NCBI GenBank assembly: GCA_965243825.1
Contig: CBDEVT010000001.1
Coordinates: 1,116,001 to 1,180,000, forward strand
Direction of reading: 5' to 3'
Source of the DNA: JAJCYX01 sp965243825
Lineage (GTDB): Bacteria; Chloroflexota; Dehalococcoidia; Lucifugimonadales; Lucifugimonadaceae
DNA length: 64,000 nucleotides
Shown piece after piece: positions 33,679 to 42,200 of the stretch. Numbering within the stretch: position 1 is the stretch's first letter; each line of letters opens with the position of its first letter. The translations under genes and the position numbers were made by a program. The notes below the pieces were generated by a model. The model made no database searches, was not told the origin of the DNA, and saw nothing but the letters and a program-made list of their open reading frames with translations.

Positions 33679-36600
33679 CTATTCAGCCAACGCTTCGGCA
33701 AGGATCTCGGTTAGGTAGCGAGGTTCGCGGTCCGTACCGTCTTCGATCTGTTGCCGGCACGAGACTCCCGTTATGGCAATCTGTGCGTCCTCAGGCGCCG
33801 ATCTGATGGCAGGGAAGAGTCGTTCTTCGCCGATCTTCATCGACACGTCGTAGTGCTCTTTTTCAAAGCCGAATGAGCCCGCCATTCCGCAGCAGCCAGC
33901 TTCGATCATCGTTGCGTCGAAGCTCGGAGGCAAATTCAGAACATCCAGTGCAGCCTTCGTACCAACGAGCGCTCGTTCGTGACAGTGGACGAACAGCCGC
34001 ACATCGCGTCTCTCTTCGTTCCACTCGATCTGCTGCATCCCGTCATCAGCTGTTTCGGCCAGTAGCTCCTCAATCATGACGACCGCGTCCGCTACTGCAC
34101 GTGCCTTCTCATCCCCAGGCAGCAGGTCAGGGTATTCGTCCTTCAACGCCATCATGCAGCTGGATTCGCAGCCGACGATCTTCGCTCCCTGTGCAACCTG
34201 TTCATACAGCGAGTCGACGTTGTAGCGTGCGTTCGCCGCAGCCTTGTCGAGTAGCCCCTTGGAGACCATTGGGCGTCCACAGCATTTGCGATCGGCAAGT
34301 TCCACTTCATATCCAAGAGCTTCCAGTAGTTTGACGGCACCGATGCCTGCTTCGGGATGGTTGAAGTTGATGAATGTGTCGTGGAAGAACACGACCTTGC
34401 CGCGAGCCCTGGTCGTCATCGGTGTGTGGTTCTTGAACCAGTTCTCGAAGGTATGTGAAACGATCGCAGGCAACTTCCTGCGTCCATCCATCTTGAGCAG
34501 CTTGTCCGAGAACCAGCGGCCGACAGGCGAGCGGTTCATCGCGTTTGCGATCTTTGCCTGAGGCCCCGCACCGAATGCGTTGAGCTTGTGAATGTTGGCC
34601 ACGACTCGGGAACGCAGTGGCACGCGATGAGTCTTGTAGTACGAGTTCAGGAATTCGTACTTGATCTTGGCCATATCGACGTTCGACGGGCATTCAGATT
34701 TGCAGGACTTGCACTCAAGACACAGGTCAAGGACGTTGAACATGCGCTTGGAGTGGAGCTGTTCTAGCGGCAGTGCACCGGAGATAGCGGCGCGTAGCGA
34801 GTTGGCACGGCCACGAGTCGAGTGCTCCTCCTCACGTGTTGCCTGGTACGAGGGGCACATGGCACCGGCATTCACTTTGCGACAGTCGCCAACGCCGTTG
34901 CATTTCTCGATTGCGCCAGCGAACCCGCCCTCTGCCGTGAAATCCAACCGGGTCTCTATCGGCTCGGTTCGATAAGAGACACCGTAACGAAGGTTCTCTT
35001 TCATCGGCGGCGTATCGAAGATCTTGCCCGGGTTCATCGTGCCCTTCGGGTCGAAGACCTGCTTCACATCGCGGAAGTTCTGCACAAGTTGCTGGCCGAA
35101 CATCTTTTCGGCCCAGACGCCACGCACGATTCCATCACCATGTTCGGCAGACATTGCGCCGCCAAACTCCAGGACGAGGTCTGAGATCTCGTCAGCGATC
35201 TTCTCCATCTGGTCAGCGCCTTCAGCGGTCTTCAGGTTGACCACAGGGCGTATGTGCAAGCAGCCGACCGATGCGTGGCCGTAGTAGCCAGCCTCAGTGC
35301 CGTTGGAGCGGACAATCTCATCGAATCTCTTCACATATTCAGGCAGTTTCTCCGGTGAGACTGCTGTGTCTTCGACGAAGGGGAGTGGCTTTGCATCACC
35401 TTCGATGTTCATCATCAGGCCAAGGCCGGCTTTGCGCATGTTCCAGACCTGCGCCATCTCACTCGGAGCCGTCAGCCGGGTTACAGCGTAGCCAAGCTCC
35501 AGCCGGCGCATCTTCTGCTCGAGCCGATCGAGCTTTGCATCGACTTCGTCGGCCGTCTGGCCGTTCATCTCAACAACGAGAATGTCTGACGGCTCGCCCT
35601 GCAAGAATCCCAGGTTTCGCGAGAATCCGATTGAGTTGCGAGCTTCCCTGATGATCATCTCTCCGATGTGCTCCACCGCCGCCGGATTCTCTTCGAGAGT
35701 GGCGACAGTAGCCTCCATCGACTCAACGATGTCGCGGAAATGGATCACAGCGAGGCCCTTGAAAGGCGGAATCGGCTCGAGGTTCAGCTTTGCCGAGGTC
35801 ACAGCAAGCAGTGTGCCTTCAGAACCAACAGCCATCTTCACAAGATTCAGATCCGATGGATCTTGCACCAGGTCCAGGTTGTAGCCTCCGACCCTGCGCA
35901 GGATCTTTGGAAAACGCTTCTCAACCTCTGCAGCCGATGCGGTCGCAATTTCGGGGATCCGTCGATACAGATCGCCCTCAAGGCCGGTGAGCTTCTGCTT
36001 CTGGGCAAGTATCTCGGCGCTGATTTGACCGAGATGCGCAGGACTTCCGTCGCTCAGTACGACATCCATCTCTCTCACCTGGTCCACGGTCTTGCCGTAG
36101 ATGATGGAATGCGAGCCGCAGGAGTTGTTGCCCATCGCACCGCCGACGTTCGCGCGGCTTGAAGTGGATGGGTCCGGTGTAAAGAACAGCCCCTGTGACT
36201 TGAGCTGGCGGTTCAGGTCGTCAATCGTCACGCCAGGCTGCGTCCTGACCCAGCGTTCCTCTTTGTTTACCTCGAGCACGTTGTGCATGTACTTCGAGAA
36301 GTCCATCACAACCGCCTGGTTCACGGTCTGTCCGGAAAGGCTCGTGCCACCTCCGCGAGGCAGCACCTTGACACCGTTCTTCGAAGCGATCTCCAACACT
36401 GCTGAGACATCGTCCGCGTTGCGAGGAATGACGACGCCGACCGGATCCATGCGATAGATCGAGGCATCGGTCGAGTACATCGCCTTCGAGAAAGGATCGA
36501 ACCGAACTTCGCCAGAGACTGCGCGCTTCAGATCCTGTTCGAGGTCTGCGGTTGCAGACGATAACCCGGCGCCACTTCGGTCACTGCTGACTGTTGTCAT
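33679..36600 (-). CDS. FAD-linked oxidase with Fe-S and CCG domains (GlcD/GlcF-like fusion)
   Basis: 973-residue protein joining the parts of glycolate/lactate oxidase. Seen: FAD-binding PCMH domain (about 50-230, with R-G-G-G-T-S-L-S-G and G-N-N-S-C-G-S-H), FAD-oxidase C-terminal domain (about 240-520, with H-A-S-V-G-C-L-H-I-R-P and S-A-E-H-G-D-G), two ferredoxin-like clusters (C-N-G-V-G-D-C-R near 575 and C-L-E-C-K-S-C-K-S-E-C-P near 640) and two cysteine-rich CCG motifs (K-C-C-G-R-P near 770, G-C-C-G-M-A-G-S near 900). Likely oxidises a 2-hydroxy acid (D-lactate or glycolate) and passes electrons to the membrane. Membership of the Ykg/Dld-like fused group is clear; substrate is not. Confidence 0.95.
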   Translation of the reverse strand: MTTVSSDRSGAGLSSATADLEQDLKRAVSGEVRFDPFSKAMYSTDASIYRMDPVGVVIPRNADDVSAVLEIASKNGVKVLPRGGGTSLSGQTVNQAVVMDFSKYMHNVLEVNKEERWVRTQPGVTIDDLNRQLKSQGLFFTPDPSTSSRANVGGAMGNNSCGSHSIIYGKTVDQVREMDVVLSDGSPAHLGQISAEILAQKQKLTGLEGDLYRRIPEIATASAAEVEKRFPKILRRVGGYNLDLVQDPSDLNLVKMAVGSEGTLLAVTSAKLNLEPIPPFKGLAVIHFRDIVESMEATVATLEENPAAVEHIGEMIIREARNSIGFSRNLGFLQGEPSDILVVEMNGQTADEVDAKLDRLEQKMRRLELGYAVTRLTAPSEMAQVWNMRKAGLGLMMNIEGDAKPLPFVEDTAVSPEKLPEYVKRFDEIVRSNGTEAGYYGHASVGCLHIRPVVNLKTAEGADQMEKIADEISDLVLEFGGAMSAEHGDGIVRGVWAEKMFGQQLVQNFRDVKQVFDPKGTMNPGKIFDTPPMKENLRYGVSYRTEPIETRLDFTAEGGFAGAIEKCNGVGDCRKVNAGAMCPSYQATREEEHSTRGRANSLRAAISGALPLEQLHSKRMFNVLDLCLECKSCKSECPSNVDMAKIKYEFLNSYYKTHRVPLRSRVVANIHKLNAFGAGPQAKIANAMNRSPVGRWFSDKLLKMDGRRKLPAIVSHTFENWFKNHTPMTTRARGKVVFFHDTFINFNHPEAGIGAVKLLEALGYEVELADRKCCGRPMVSKGLLDKAAANARYNVDSLYEQVAQGAKIVGCESSCMMALKDEYPDLLPGDEKARAVADAVVMIEELLAETADDGMQQIEWNEERRDVRLFVHCHERALVGTKAALDVLNLPPSFDATMIEAGCCGMAGSFGFEKEHYDVSMKIGEERLFPAIRSAPEDAQIAITGVSCRQQIEDGTDREPRYLTEILAEALAE

Positions 36601-36639
36601 CTGCTCGCTTACTGCCTGTTTCTAGGAATGGGTCCGCAA

Positions 36640-37626
36640 TCAGTCCTCTGCGGGCGCTGGGATGCTGTGTGAGTCTTCGCCCGCGTCGCCTGGATACATC
36701 TTCGAAAGAATGATGGCCGTTGCAAAGATGACGGAAATAACGATCAGCGACAGGAAAGGCGTTTCGACTATTTCCGGCAGGTGCCAGTCAAGCTGATGCG
36801 CAGCCTCTTCGACCACCATCTTTACACCGATCAGGGCGAGTACAAGCGCAAGTCCGTACTGGAGGAATCGGAACAGCTTCACAAGTCCAGAGAGGAGGAA
36901 GAACAGCGGTCGTAGACCGAGCACTGCCATTGCGTTGGAGCTCCAGACGATGAACGCGTCCTGTGTGATGCCGAATACCGTCGGGATTGAGTCGATTGCA
37001 AAGATGATGTCGGTAGTGCCGAGAGCAAGGATCACCATCAAGAAGGGTGTCGCCGCTTTTTTGCCATTGGGTAGACGGGTGAAGAAGTTGTGTCCGTCGT
37101 AGTCGTCGCTGACTGGATAGACCCTTCGGAAGGCCTTCACGACCGGATTCTGCCCGGGGTCGACCTCGGTATCGCCCATGAAAGCCATCTTGTACGCCGT
37201 ATAGATCAGGAAGGCACCAAGTATGAACAGGATCCAGGAGAAGAGACCGATGATGGTCAGGCCGATGGTAATGAATATGGCCCGAGCTACAAGCGCACCG
37301 ATGATCCCAAATAGAAGTGCTCGAAGCTGATATTTGGGCGGGAGCTGGAAGTAACCAAAGATGACCAGGAAGACGAAGAGGTTGTCAACGCTGAGAGCCT
37401 TTTCGACCACGAACGCGGTTGTGTAGTTAAGGCCCTGATCGGTCGTACCGAAGGTGAAGATCCAGATGCCGACGACCGTTGCGACGCCCCACCAGAAGGC
37501 GGTGAGCCACGCTGCACGCCGCATCGAGACGACCTGATCGTTCTTACTTAATACGAACAGGTCCAGCACAAGGAGCAGCGCTACGACGACGTTGAAGCCT
37601 ATCCAGACGCCAATTCCATCTAGCAA
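36640..37626 (-). CDS. TerC family integral membrane protein (Alx-like)
   Basis: 328-residue inner-membrane protein of the TerC/Alx family. Alx-type proteins take part in manganese export; TerC in tellurite resistance. Seen: about nine hydrophobic segments, the family's F-V-V-E-K-A-L-S-V-D-N-L-F-V-F motif near residue 90, G-T-T-D-I-I-F-A-I-D-S-I-P near residue 205 and R-P-L-F-F-L-L near 245; the acidic residues inside membrane segments are the likely metal sites. Lies between the FAD oxidase and GreA-like genes on the same strand. Confidence 0.95.
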   Translation of the reverse strand: MLDGIGVWIGFNVVVALLLVLDLFVLSKNDQVVSMRRAAWLTAFWWGVATVVGIWIFTFGTTDQGLNYTTAFVVEKALSVDNLFVFLVIFGYFQLPPKYQLRALLFGIIGALVARAIFITIGLTIIGLFSWILFILGAFLIYTAYKMAFMGDTEVDPGQNPVVKAFRRVYPVSDDYDGHNFFTRLPNGKKAATPFLMVILALGTTDIIFAIDSIPTVFGITQDAFIVWSSNAMAVLGLRPLFFLLSGLVKLFRFLQYGLALVLALIGVKMVVEEAAHQLDWHLPEIVETPFLSLIVISVIFATAIILSKMYPGDAGEDSHSIPAPAED

Positions 37627-37669
37627 CGCGGATCCATGTTCGAGACTTGTGGTGAGTTCAGATGTCAGT

Positions 37670-37691
37670 CACGCCAGAACAGCCTGGCGTG
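37670..37691 (-). terminator. Hairpin after the GreA-like gene
   Basis: Perfect 8-bp stem CACGCCAG / CTGGCGTG with a 6-base loop in the 127-base gap between the GreA-like gene and terC. No run of U follows on the minus strand, so it is not a typical intrinsic terminator; it may be a processing or Rho-related structure. Confidence 0.3.
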
Positions 37692-37753
37692 GTGGCAATC
37701 ACGGGATTGTAGCGGAATCGGGAGGCCGAAGCCGACCCCTCCGCAACATTGAC

Positions 37754-38614
37754 CTAGCCTGACTTTTCTATCCGATACTTCTGATCACCACGCGGTGTGG
37801 AAACAGAAACTTCAGATCCGACCGTCTGGCCCAGGATTGCAGCACCGACTGGCGAAGCGATTGAGATCTTGCCACTGAGAGGATTGGACTCGTTCGGCTC
37901 GACGAGCTGATAAGAGAACTTTTTCGAAGACTTGATCTCTATGATCTCGACCTTAGAGCCAATGTGGACTGTGTCATCGGCAGTTCGCTGGCCGTCAATC
38001 ACCACCGCCAACTTCAACGTGCCTTCAATCTCACGGATCTTGGCCATCACCATGCCCTGGTTCTCACGGGCGGCCTCAAGTGGAGCGTTCTCTCTAACGT
38101 CCCCGTCAGCAGCGGCTTTCTGAATATCAATCGTCAGAGCCTGTCGCTGCTCGTGAAGTTGAGCAAGCTGCTTGTTCATCTGGTCGTACCCGGCCTTGGT
38201 CAGCCTGACCTGCTGCTGTGCGACACGGGTAGCTCGAGCCCTTGTGGTGGAGGTGCGGCTCTTTCGCACCCGCAGGTGCTGTGCCAGGTTAGTCTCGATC
38301 GATCCGCTTTTCTTCAAGAAGGTCAGGAAAGCCTTAACGGTGGCGAGTCGCTCCTGTGCATCGACCGAGGTCGAGCGAGCGGTCTGCATCTCACTGTACT
38401 CACCAATCTCTGAAGCGGAGATAGAGTCGATGAGCCTTTCGCCACCCAGCCATCTAACGAGCTTGGAAATCTCTGGCTGCGCCTTCTGCTTTGCATCCTC
38501 GGGCATCTGCTGGACGTAAACCTGGAACGCCTCGCTTAGGTTCAGGACTCCATCTCCTGATTCGCTTGAGTCAGCTGCTGCGAGATCGCCGGTTTGAGTT
38601 GCCACGTGATGCAT
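37754..38614 (-). CDS. GreA/GreB family elongation factor with N-terminal recombinase-like SAM domain
   Basis: 286-residue protein. The C-terminal two-thirds is GreA: coiled-coil finger (about 134-206) with the acidic tip G-D-V-R-E-N (D172, E175, matching E. coli GreA D41 and E44), and an FKBP-like domain (210-286, with G-S-K-V-E-I and I-A-S-P-V-G-A-A-I-L-G). This rescues backtracked RNA polymerase. The first ~120 residues are extra: an all-helical segment (L-S-E-A-F-Q-V-Y-V-Q-Q ... A-F-L-T-F-L-K-K-S-G) like the SAM-like core-binding domain of tyrosine recombinases, with a basic linker (R-V-R-K-S-R). ATG 38614 is chosen; the frame is open far upstream but that part overlaps rpmH. Confidence 0.9.
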   Translation of the reverse strand: MHHVATQTGDLAAADSSESGDGVLNLSEAFQVYVQQMPEDAKQKAQPEISKLVRWLGGERLIDSISASEIGEYSEMQTARSTSVDAQERLATVKAFLTFLKKSGSIETNLAQHLRVRKSRTSTTRARATRVAQQQVRLTKAGYDQMNKQLAQLHEQRQALTIDIQKAAADGDVRENAPLEAARENQGMVMAKIREIEGTLKLAVVIDGQRTADDTVHIGSKVEIIEIKSSKKFSYQLVEPNESNPLSGKISIASPVGAAILGQTVGSEVSVSTPRGDQKYRIEKSG

Positions 38615-38933
38615 TCTCCTGGCTGGTGAGAAGTTGGCCGCAAGCCGCATAAAATTAGCGTCGCGGGTGCAGGCACTATCTCCTAATAATAGGAACCTTG
38701 CCAAAAACCCGCAAATCTTTTCAGGAAACCAACGGGCTCTCGCAACTGAACAAGAGTGTAGAAACTCTGATCCGCTGGTATCCTTAGCTGGTTCTGGACG
38801 GCGCCACGATGAATTGACCTCATTTTTGGGTACTGGCACGTTCCGGAGCCACACAAAATCTGAATCCGTTCCATTGGTGCCCATGACCTGTGCACAGTAG
38901 AACTCGTTGAATTGATGAAAGGCTGTCGGAGTA
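38615..38933. other. Divergent intergenic region between GreA-like gene and rpmH
   Basis: 319 bases with no protein gene. It contains the perfect inverted repeat TCCTA-ATAA-TAGGA at 38681-38694, a candidate operator. I searched for DnaA boxes (TTATNCACA), since rpmH often lies near oriC, and saw none; no dnaA is in the window. A TTGACC at about 38816 has no convincing -10. Confidence 0.5.
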
Positions 38934-39071
38934 ATGCCAAAACGCACGTACCAACCCAAGAAGCGCAGACGAGCACGCGTCCACGGGTTTCGCTCACGGA
39001 TGAGCACGCGAGCCGGTCGTGCCGTCCTGGCGCGCAGACGTAACCGGGGTCGAAAGCGACTGGCACTTTAG
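38934..39071 (+). CDS. rpmH: 50S ribosomal protein L34
   Basis: 45 residues, normal for L34. Seen: the family N-terminus M-P-K-R-T-Y-Q-P-K-K-R-R-R-A-R-V-H-G-F-R-S-R-M and C-terminal R-R-N-R-G-R-K-R-L. The gene is short, so automatic calls miss it. It is first in the rpmH-rnpA-yidD cluster, 15 bases before rnpA, the arrangement found in most bacteria. Confidence 0.97.
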   Translation: MPKRTYQPKKRRRARVHGFRSRMSTRAGRAVLARRRNRGRKRLAL

Positions 39072-39086
39072 CCGGAGTCTCCAACT

Positions 39087-39488
39087 ATGGGACTCGCGGT
39101 AGAGAACCGACTGCGCAAGCCATCGGAGTTCGGGCGGGTCTTGAAGTCTGCGGGCAGGCCAGAGTCCAGGGATCGGCTCAGATCTGAACAGCAACATGGC
39201 GGTAGAAGCTCTGACGGGTTGCTCCTGGTTGCTGCGATCCGAAATGAACTGGGTGAACCCCGATTCGGCCTGTCAGTCAGCAACAGAGTTGGTAACGCTG
39301 TCACACGGAACAGGATTAAGAGACGGCTGAGAGAGATTTTCCGCACCGCTATGGTTTCACAGCGAGGCGACAATGAGTCCGGATGGGATTTCGTTGTGAC
39401 AGCACGGCCAGCGGCGGCTGATGCAACGTACGAAGATTTGCAGAGATCAGCATTGAAACTGATCTCAAGGGTTACAGCCAGGCGATAA
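39087..39488 (+). CDS. rnpA: Ribonuclease P protein component
   Basis: Protein subunit of RNase P, which trims the 5' ends of tRNA precursors with the RnpB RNA. 133 residues. Seen: R-F-G-L-S-V-S-N-R-V-G-N-A-V-T-R-N-R-I-K-R-R-L-R-E, the RNR signature, near residue 70. The stretch before it (about 15-45) has a longer Arg/Gly loop than usual. It directly follows rpmH and precedes yidD. Confidence 0.96.
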   Translation: MGLAVENRLRKPSEFGRVLKSAGRPESRDRLRSEQQHGGRSSDGLLLVAAIRNELGEPRFGLSVSNRVGNAVTRNRIKRRLREIFRTAMVSQRGDNESGWDFVVTARPAAADATYEDLQRSALKLISRVTARR

Positions 39489-39525
39489 CTGCCATTTGCA
39501 ACGAGGAACGGCAGGAACAGTCGAC

Positions 39526-39786
39526 ATGAAGCCAATTGCATTGGGATTGATCAAGGCGTACAAGGTGGCGATCTCACCGTATATGCCGGGTCAGTGCCGA
39601 TACTCTCCGAGCTGCTCGGAGTATGCAACGGAGGCAATTGAGGCGTACGGGGTGGTGAAAGGAACAGCTAAGGCGGCGAACCGGTTAATTCGCTGCCGGC
39701 CGGGTGTCGAAGGTGGCTATGATCCGGCGGTACCTGACGATGAGTTTGAAGCGAAAGAGGCAGCAGCTAAACAGGCAGCCCAGTAG
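39526..39786 (+). CDS. yidD: Membrane protein insertion efficiency factor YidD
   Basis: 86-residue peripheral membrane protein that helps insertion of membrane proteins with YidC. Seen: Y-K-V-A-I-S-P-Y-M-P-G-Q-C-R-Y-S-P-S-C-S-E-Y-A near residues 11-33, the family's Cys-rich core, and the C-terminal C-R-P-G-V-E-G-G-Y-D-P. The ATG at 39526 is chosen because homology starts there and GGAACAG lies upstream. Confidence 0.95.
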   Translation: MKPIALGLIKAYKVAISPYMPGQCRYSPSCSEYATEAIEAYGVVKGTAKAANRLIRCRPGVEGGYDPAVPDDEFEAKEAAAKQAAQ

Positions 39787-39877
39787 AAGAATCAAGTTGT
39801 AACGTTCGTCCTGCGAGTGCACATCGCAGGTCTTTGAGAAATAGTTCAGATCGAGATCAAAAATTCACTTCCTTAAG

Positions 39878-41170
39878 TTGAAAACTGAACAGTCCAGGTC
39901 TTCGCAGCAGAATCGCCGATCACGCCTGATTCGATTCACACTACTGTTTTCGGTAGCACTGTTTGCGTTTGCCGCGTGCGTAAACGACCTGAACCCTGAG
40001 GGCGGCTGGTCAGGCATCACCCCGCAGGACGAGTTCCTGTACATCGGCTCTAAAGATGGCCGTATCGTTCGGGTTGACCAGACCACCGGCACGCTTGACC
40101 TCACGTGGCAATACCCTCCTGACGGCGAGGACGACCTCGGCGAGATATACGGCACACCTCAGATCAAAGACGGCATCATCTACGGCTCTGCGTTCCGCTG
40201 TCGTGGAAACGAGTGCGATGGCGAGGTCTACGCGGTAGACATAGAAACCGCCAGGTCAGCATGGGTCAGCGGCACCGTTGAGTATGAAACCCGGCTTGTA
40301 GGTAGCGTCGGCATCGGCGAGACAACGCTGGTGGTAGGCACCTCAAACCTTGGCGGTGATACGGATCCCGGCGGCTACCTGATCGGCCTCAACCCTACGG
40401 TCGATATCGACGCAGCACCGCGAGAACAGATCGGTCGGACCGCTCGTGAGAAGTGGCGTCTCCCCCTGGATGGTCCGGTATGGGGCGGCATCACGGTGCA
40501 GGACGACATCGCCTATTTCGGAACTCTTGAAGGCACTCTCTACGCAGTCGATCTTGCAGACGGTATGTCAGGTAATCCGGCTGACCGAATCGTATGGAGC
40601 TTTGATGCCGGCGGTGCAATCACAGGCACTCCGCACGTAACCGCTGACAAGCTCTACATCGGCAGCTTTGGTGATGACGTCTTCGCGCTGGATCTTGCTC
40701 ACCGCCGCCAGAACCCGAACTCCAACGTATTGAACTCATCTTCCGAGTGGGTATTTGAAACGGGTGGATGGGTTTGGGCCGAACCGCTTTTGGCTGACGG
40801 CATCTTGTACGTAGCGAGTTTGCCGGGTGACGTGTTCGCATTAAACGCAGACAACGGTCAGCCAAGATGGGGTGAACCGGCGAAGGCGGGCGACGAGATC
40901 GTAGCCCAGCCGGTGATTTTCGAGAGCAACAGAGGCCCTGCGCTTGCTGTCCCTTCAGGCGAAGAGAACATCTTCGTCGTCTTGCTCGCTGATGGCCAGG
41001 TAACTGGCGAGTTCAACACCAGTGGGCGGGGCATGAAGTCAAGTCCGGTACTCATCGACGACGTGCTCTTCGTCCATACGGACAGCGGACAGTTCAAGCG
41101 GTTCCAACCGGGCACGTTGAGCCAGTTGAGTTGCGTCGAGGCCAAGGGGGAGGGCAAAGGATGCAACTAG
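39878..41170 (+). CDS. PQQ-like beta-propeller lipoprotein
   Basis: 430-residue predicted lipoprotein: basic N-terminus, hydrophobic segment and lipobox F-A-A-C (Cys near residue 34). The rest is a series of repeated blades with D-G-x-[I/V]-Y-x-[G/A] and [L/V]-Y-A-V-D-L or F-A-L-D-L motifs (I-Y-G-S-A-F, E-V-Y-A-V-D-I, T-L-Y-A-V-D-L, D-V-F-A-L-D-L, D-V-F-A-L-N-A), the outer-propeller pattern of PQQ/BamB proteins. The start is TTG 39878. It sits between yidD and yidC, 91 bases after the first and 49 before the second, a position not usual for such a gene. Confidence 0.9.
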   Translation: MKTEQSRSSQQNRRSRLIRFTLLFSVALFAFAACVNDLNPEGGWSGITPQDEFLYIGSKDGRIVRVDQTTGTLDLTWQYPPDGEDDLGEIYGTPQIKDGIIYGSAFRCRGNECDGEVYAVDIETARSAWVSGTVEYETRLVGSVGIGETTLVVGTSNLGGDTDPGGYLIGLNPTVDIDAAPREQIGRTAREKWRLPLDGPVWGGITVQDDIAYFGTLEGTLYAVDLADGMSGNPADRIVWSFDAGGAITGTPHVTADKLYIGSFGDDVFALDLAHRRQNPNSNVLNSSSEWVFETGGWVWAEPLLADGILYVASLPGDVFALNADNGQPRWGEPAKAGDEIVAQPVIFESNRGPALAVPSGEENIFVVLLADGQVTGEFNTSGRGMKSSPVLIDDVLFVHTDSGQFKRFQPGTLSQLSCVEAKGEGKGCN

Positions 41171-41219
41171 CCCTCACTGGAATCCGCGGCTTCGTTGCCA
41201 GTCACGGAGGTAACGCCTG

Positions 41220-42200
41220 ATGGAGTTCCTTGGCGTCCTCTGGAACGAACTGTTGATGCGTCCGATGATCAACAGCCTGGCGCTGCTGGCAGACGTGATG
41301 TTCGACAGCTTCGGACTGAGCATCATCGTCTTCACAATCTTCATCAGGCTGGTGCTGATCCCGCTGACCATCCGCCAGACGCGCAGTATGAAGAAGATGC
41401 AGGAGCTCCAGCCACGCCTGAAGGCCTTGCAAGACAAGTACAAGGACAAAGGGCCTGCTGAAAAGCGTCAACTCTCGTCAGAGACGATGAAGCTGTATCG
41501 CGAGGCAGGCGTCAACCCGATCGGGTGTTTAGGACCGCTCGTGATCCAGATGCCGATCTGGTTCGGGCTCTACCGTGCCATCCTGCGCACCATGCCTCCC
41601 ACACCGGAAGGCCTGGCGAACCTGTCAGCATCGTTCTACGCATGGAACCCGGCGATCTCCAGCGTGCCGATCAACAGTCGGTTCATCGGCCTTGACCTCG
41701 TGGACTTCGTGTCCGCCGCTGCACTTCCATACAACTTCGCTCTGCCGATTCTTGTGGGAGCCACGATGTGGCTGCAACAGAAGATGACGACCGGCAACCA
41801 GACCGCGACCACTCCACAGCAGCAACAGACCAACCAGATCATGCTGTGGATGCTGCCGATCATGTTCGGCTTCTTCACGTTCCAGTTTCCTGCCGGACTG
41901 GCGGTCTACATTTTGTTCTCAAACCTGGTTGGCATAGTTATCCAGTACTACGTTGGCGGCAGACAGCCCGTAGTCCTGTTCGGGCGAGCCTTTCTCGGAA
42001 GCGCTGAAGCCAGGGCCAAGGCGTTAGAAGGCGATGCATCAAGCACGCCAGCTACAGCAACAGCGCTGGTATCCGAAGATGAGGACGAGCCCGGGGAGAA
42101 AGATGAAGATGGACAGTCCGAGGACGTTCACAGGCAAAACCGTAGACGAGGCAACAGAAGACGCTCTCGCAACTCTGGGCGTAGATCTCGAAGACGTTGA
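41220..42200 (+). CDS. yidC: Membrane protein insertase YidC/Oxa1
   Basis: 326-residue insertase with five membrane segments and no large periplasmic domain, as in Gram-positive and Chloroflexota YidC. Seen: R-L-V-L-I-P-L-T-I-R-Q-T-R-S-M near residue 42, Q-P-R-L-K-A-L-Q coil, N-P-I-G-C-L-G-P-L-V-I-Q-M-P-I-W-F-G-L-Y and F-P-A-G-L-A-V-Y. The tail (about 275-326) is low in complexity: acidic, then very basic (R-R-R-G-N-R-R-R-S-R), which suggests ribosome binding as in other YidC proteins. ATG follows GGAGG. The last 98 bases overlap jag. Confidence 0.96.
   Translation: MEFLGVLWNELLMRPMINSLALLADVMFDSFGLSIIVFTIFIRLVLIPLTIRQTRSMKKMQELQPRLKALQDKYKDKGPAEKRQLSSETMKLYREAGVNPIGCLGPLVIQMPIWFGLYRAILRTMPPTPEGLANLSASFYAWNPAISSVPINSRFIGLDLVDFVSAAALPYNFALPILVGATMWLQQKMTTGNQTATTPQQQQTNQIMLWMLPIMFGFFTFQFPAGLAVYILFSNLVGIVIQYYVGGRQPVVLFGRAFLGSAEARAKALEGDASSTPATATALVSEDEDEPGEKDEDGQSEDVHRQNRRRGNRRRSRNSGRRSRRR

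Noticed and set aside
38615..38933. oriC next to rpmH
   Set aside because: No dnaA, no DnaA boxes and no AT-rich unwinding region were seen.
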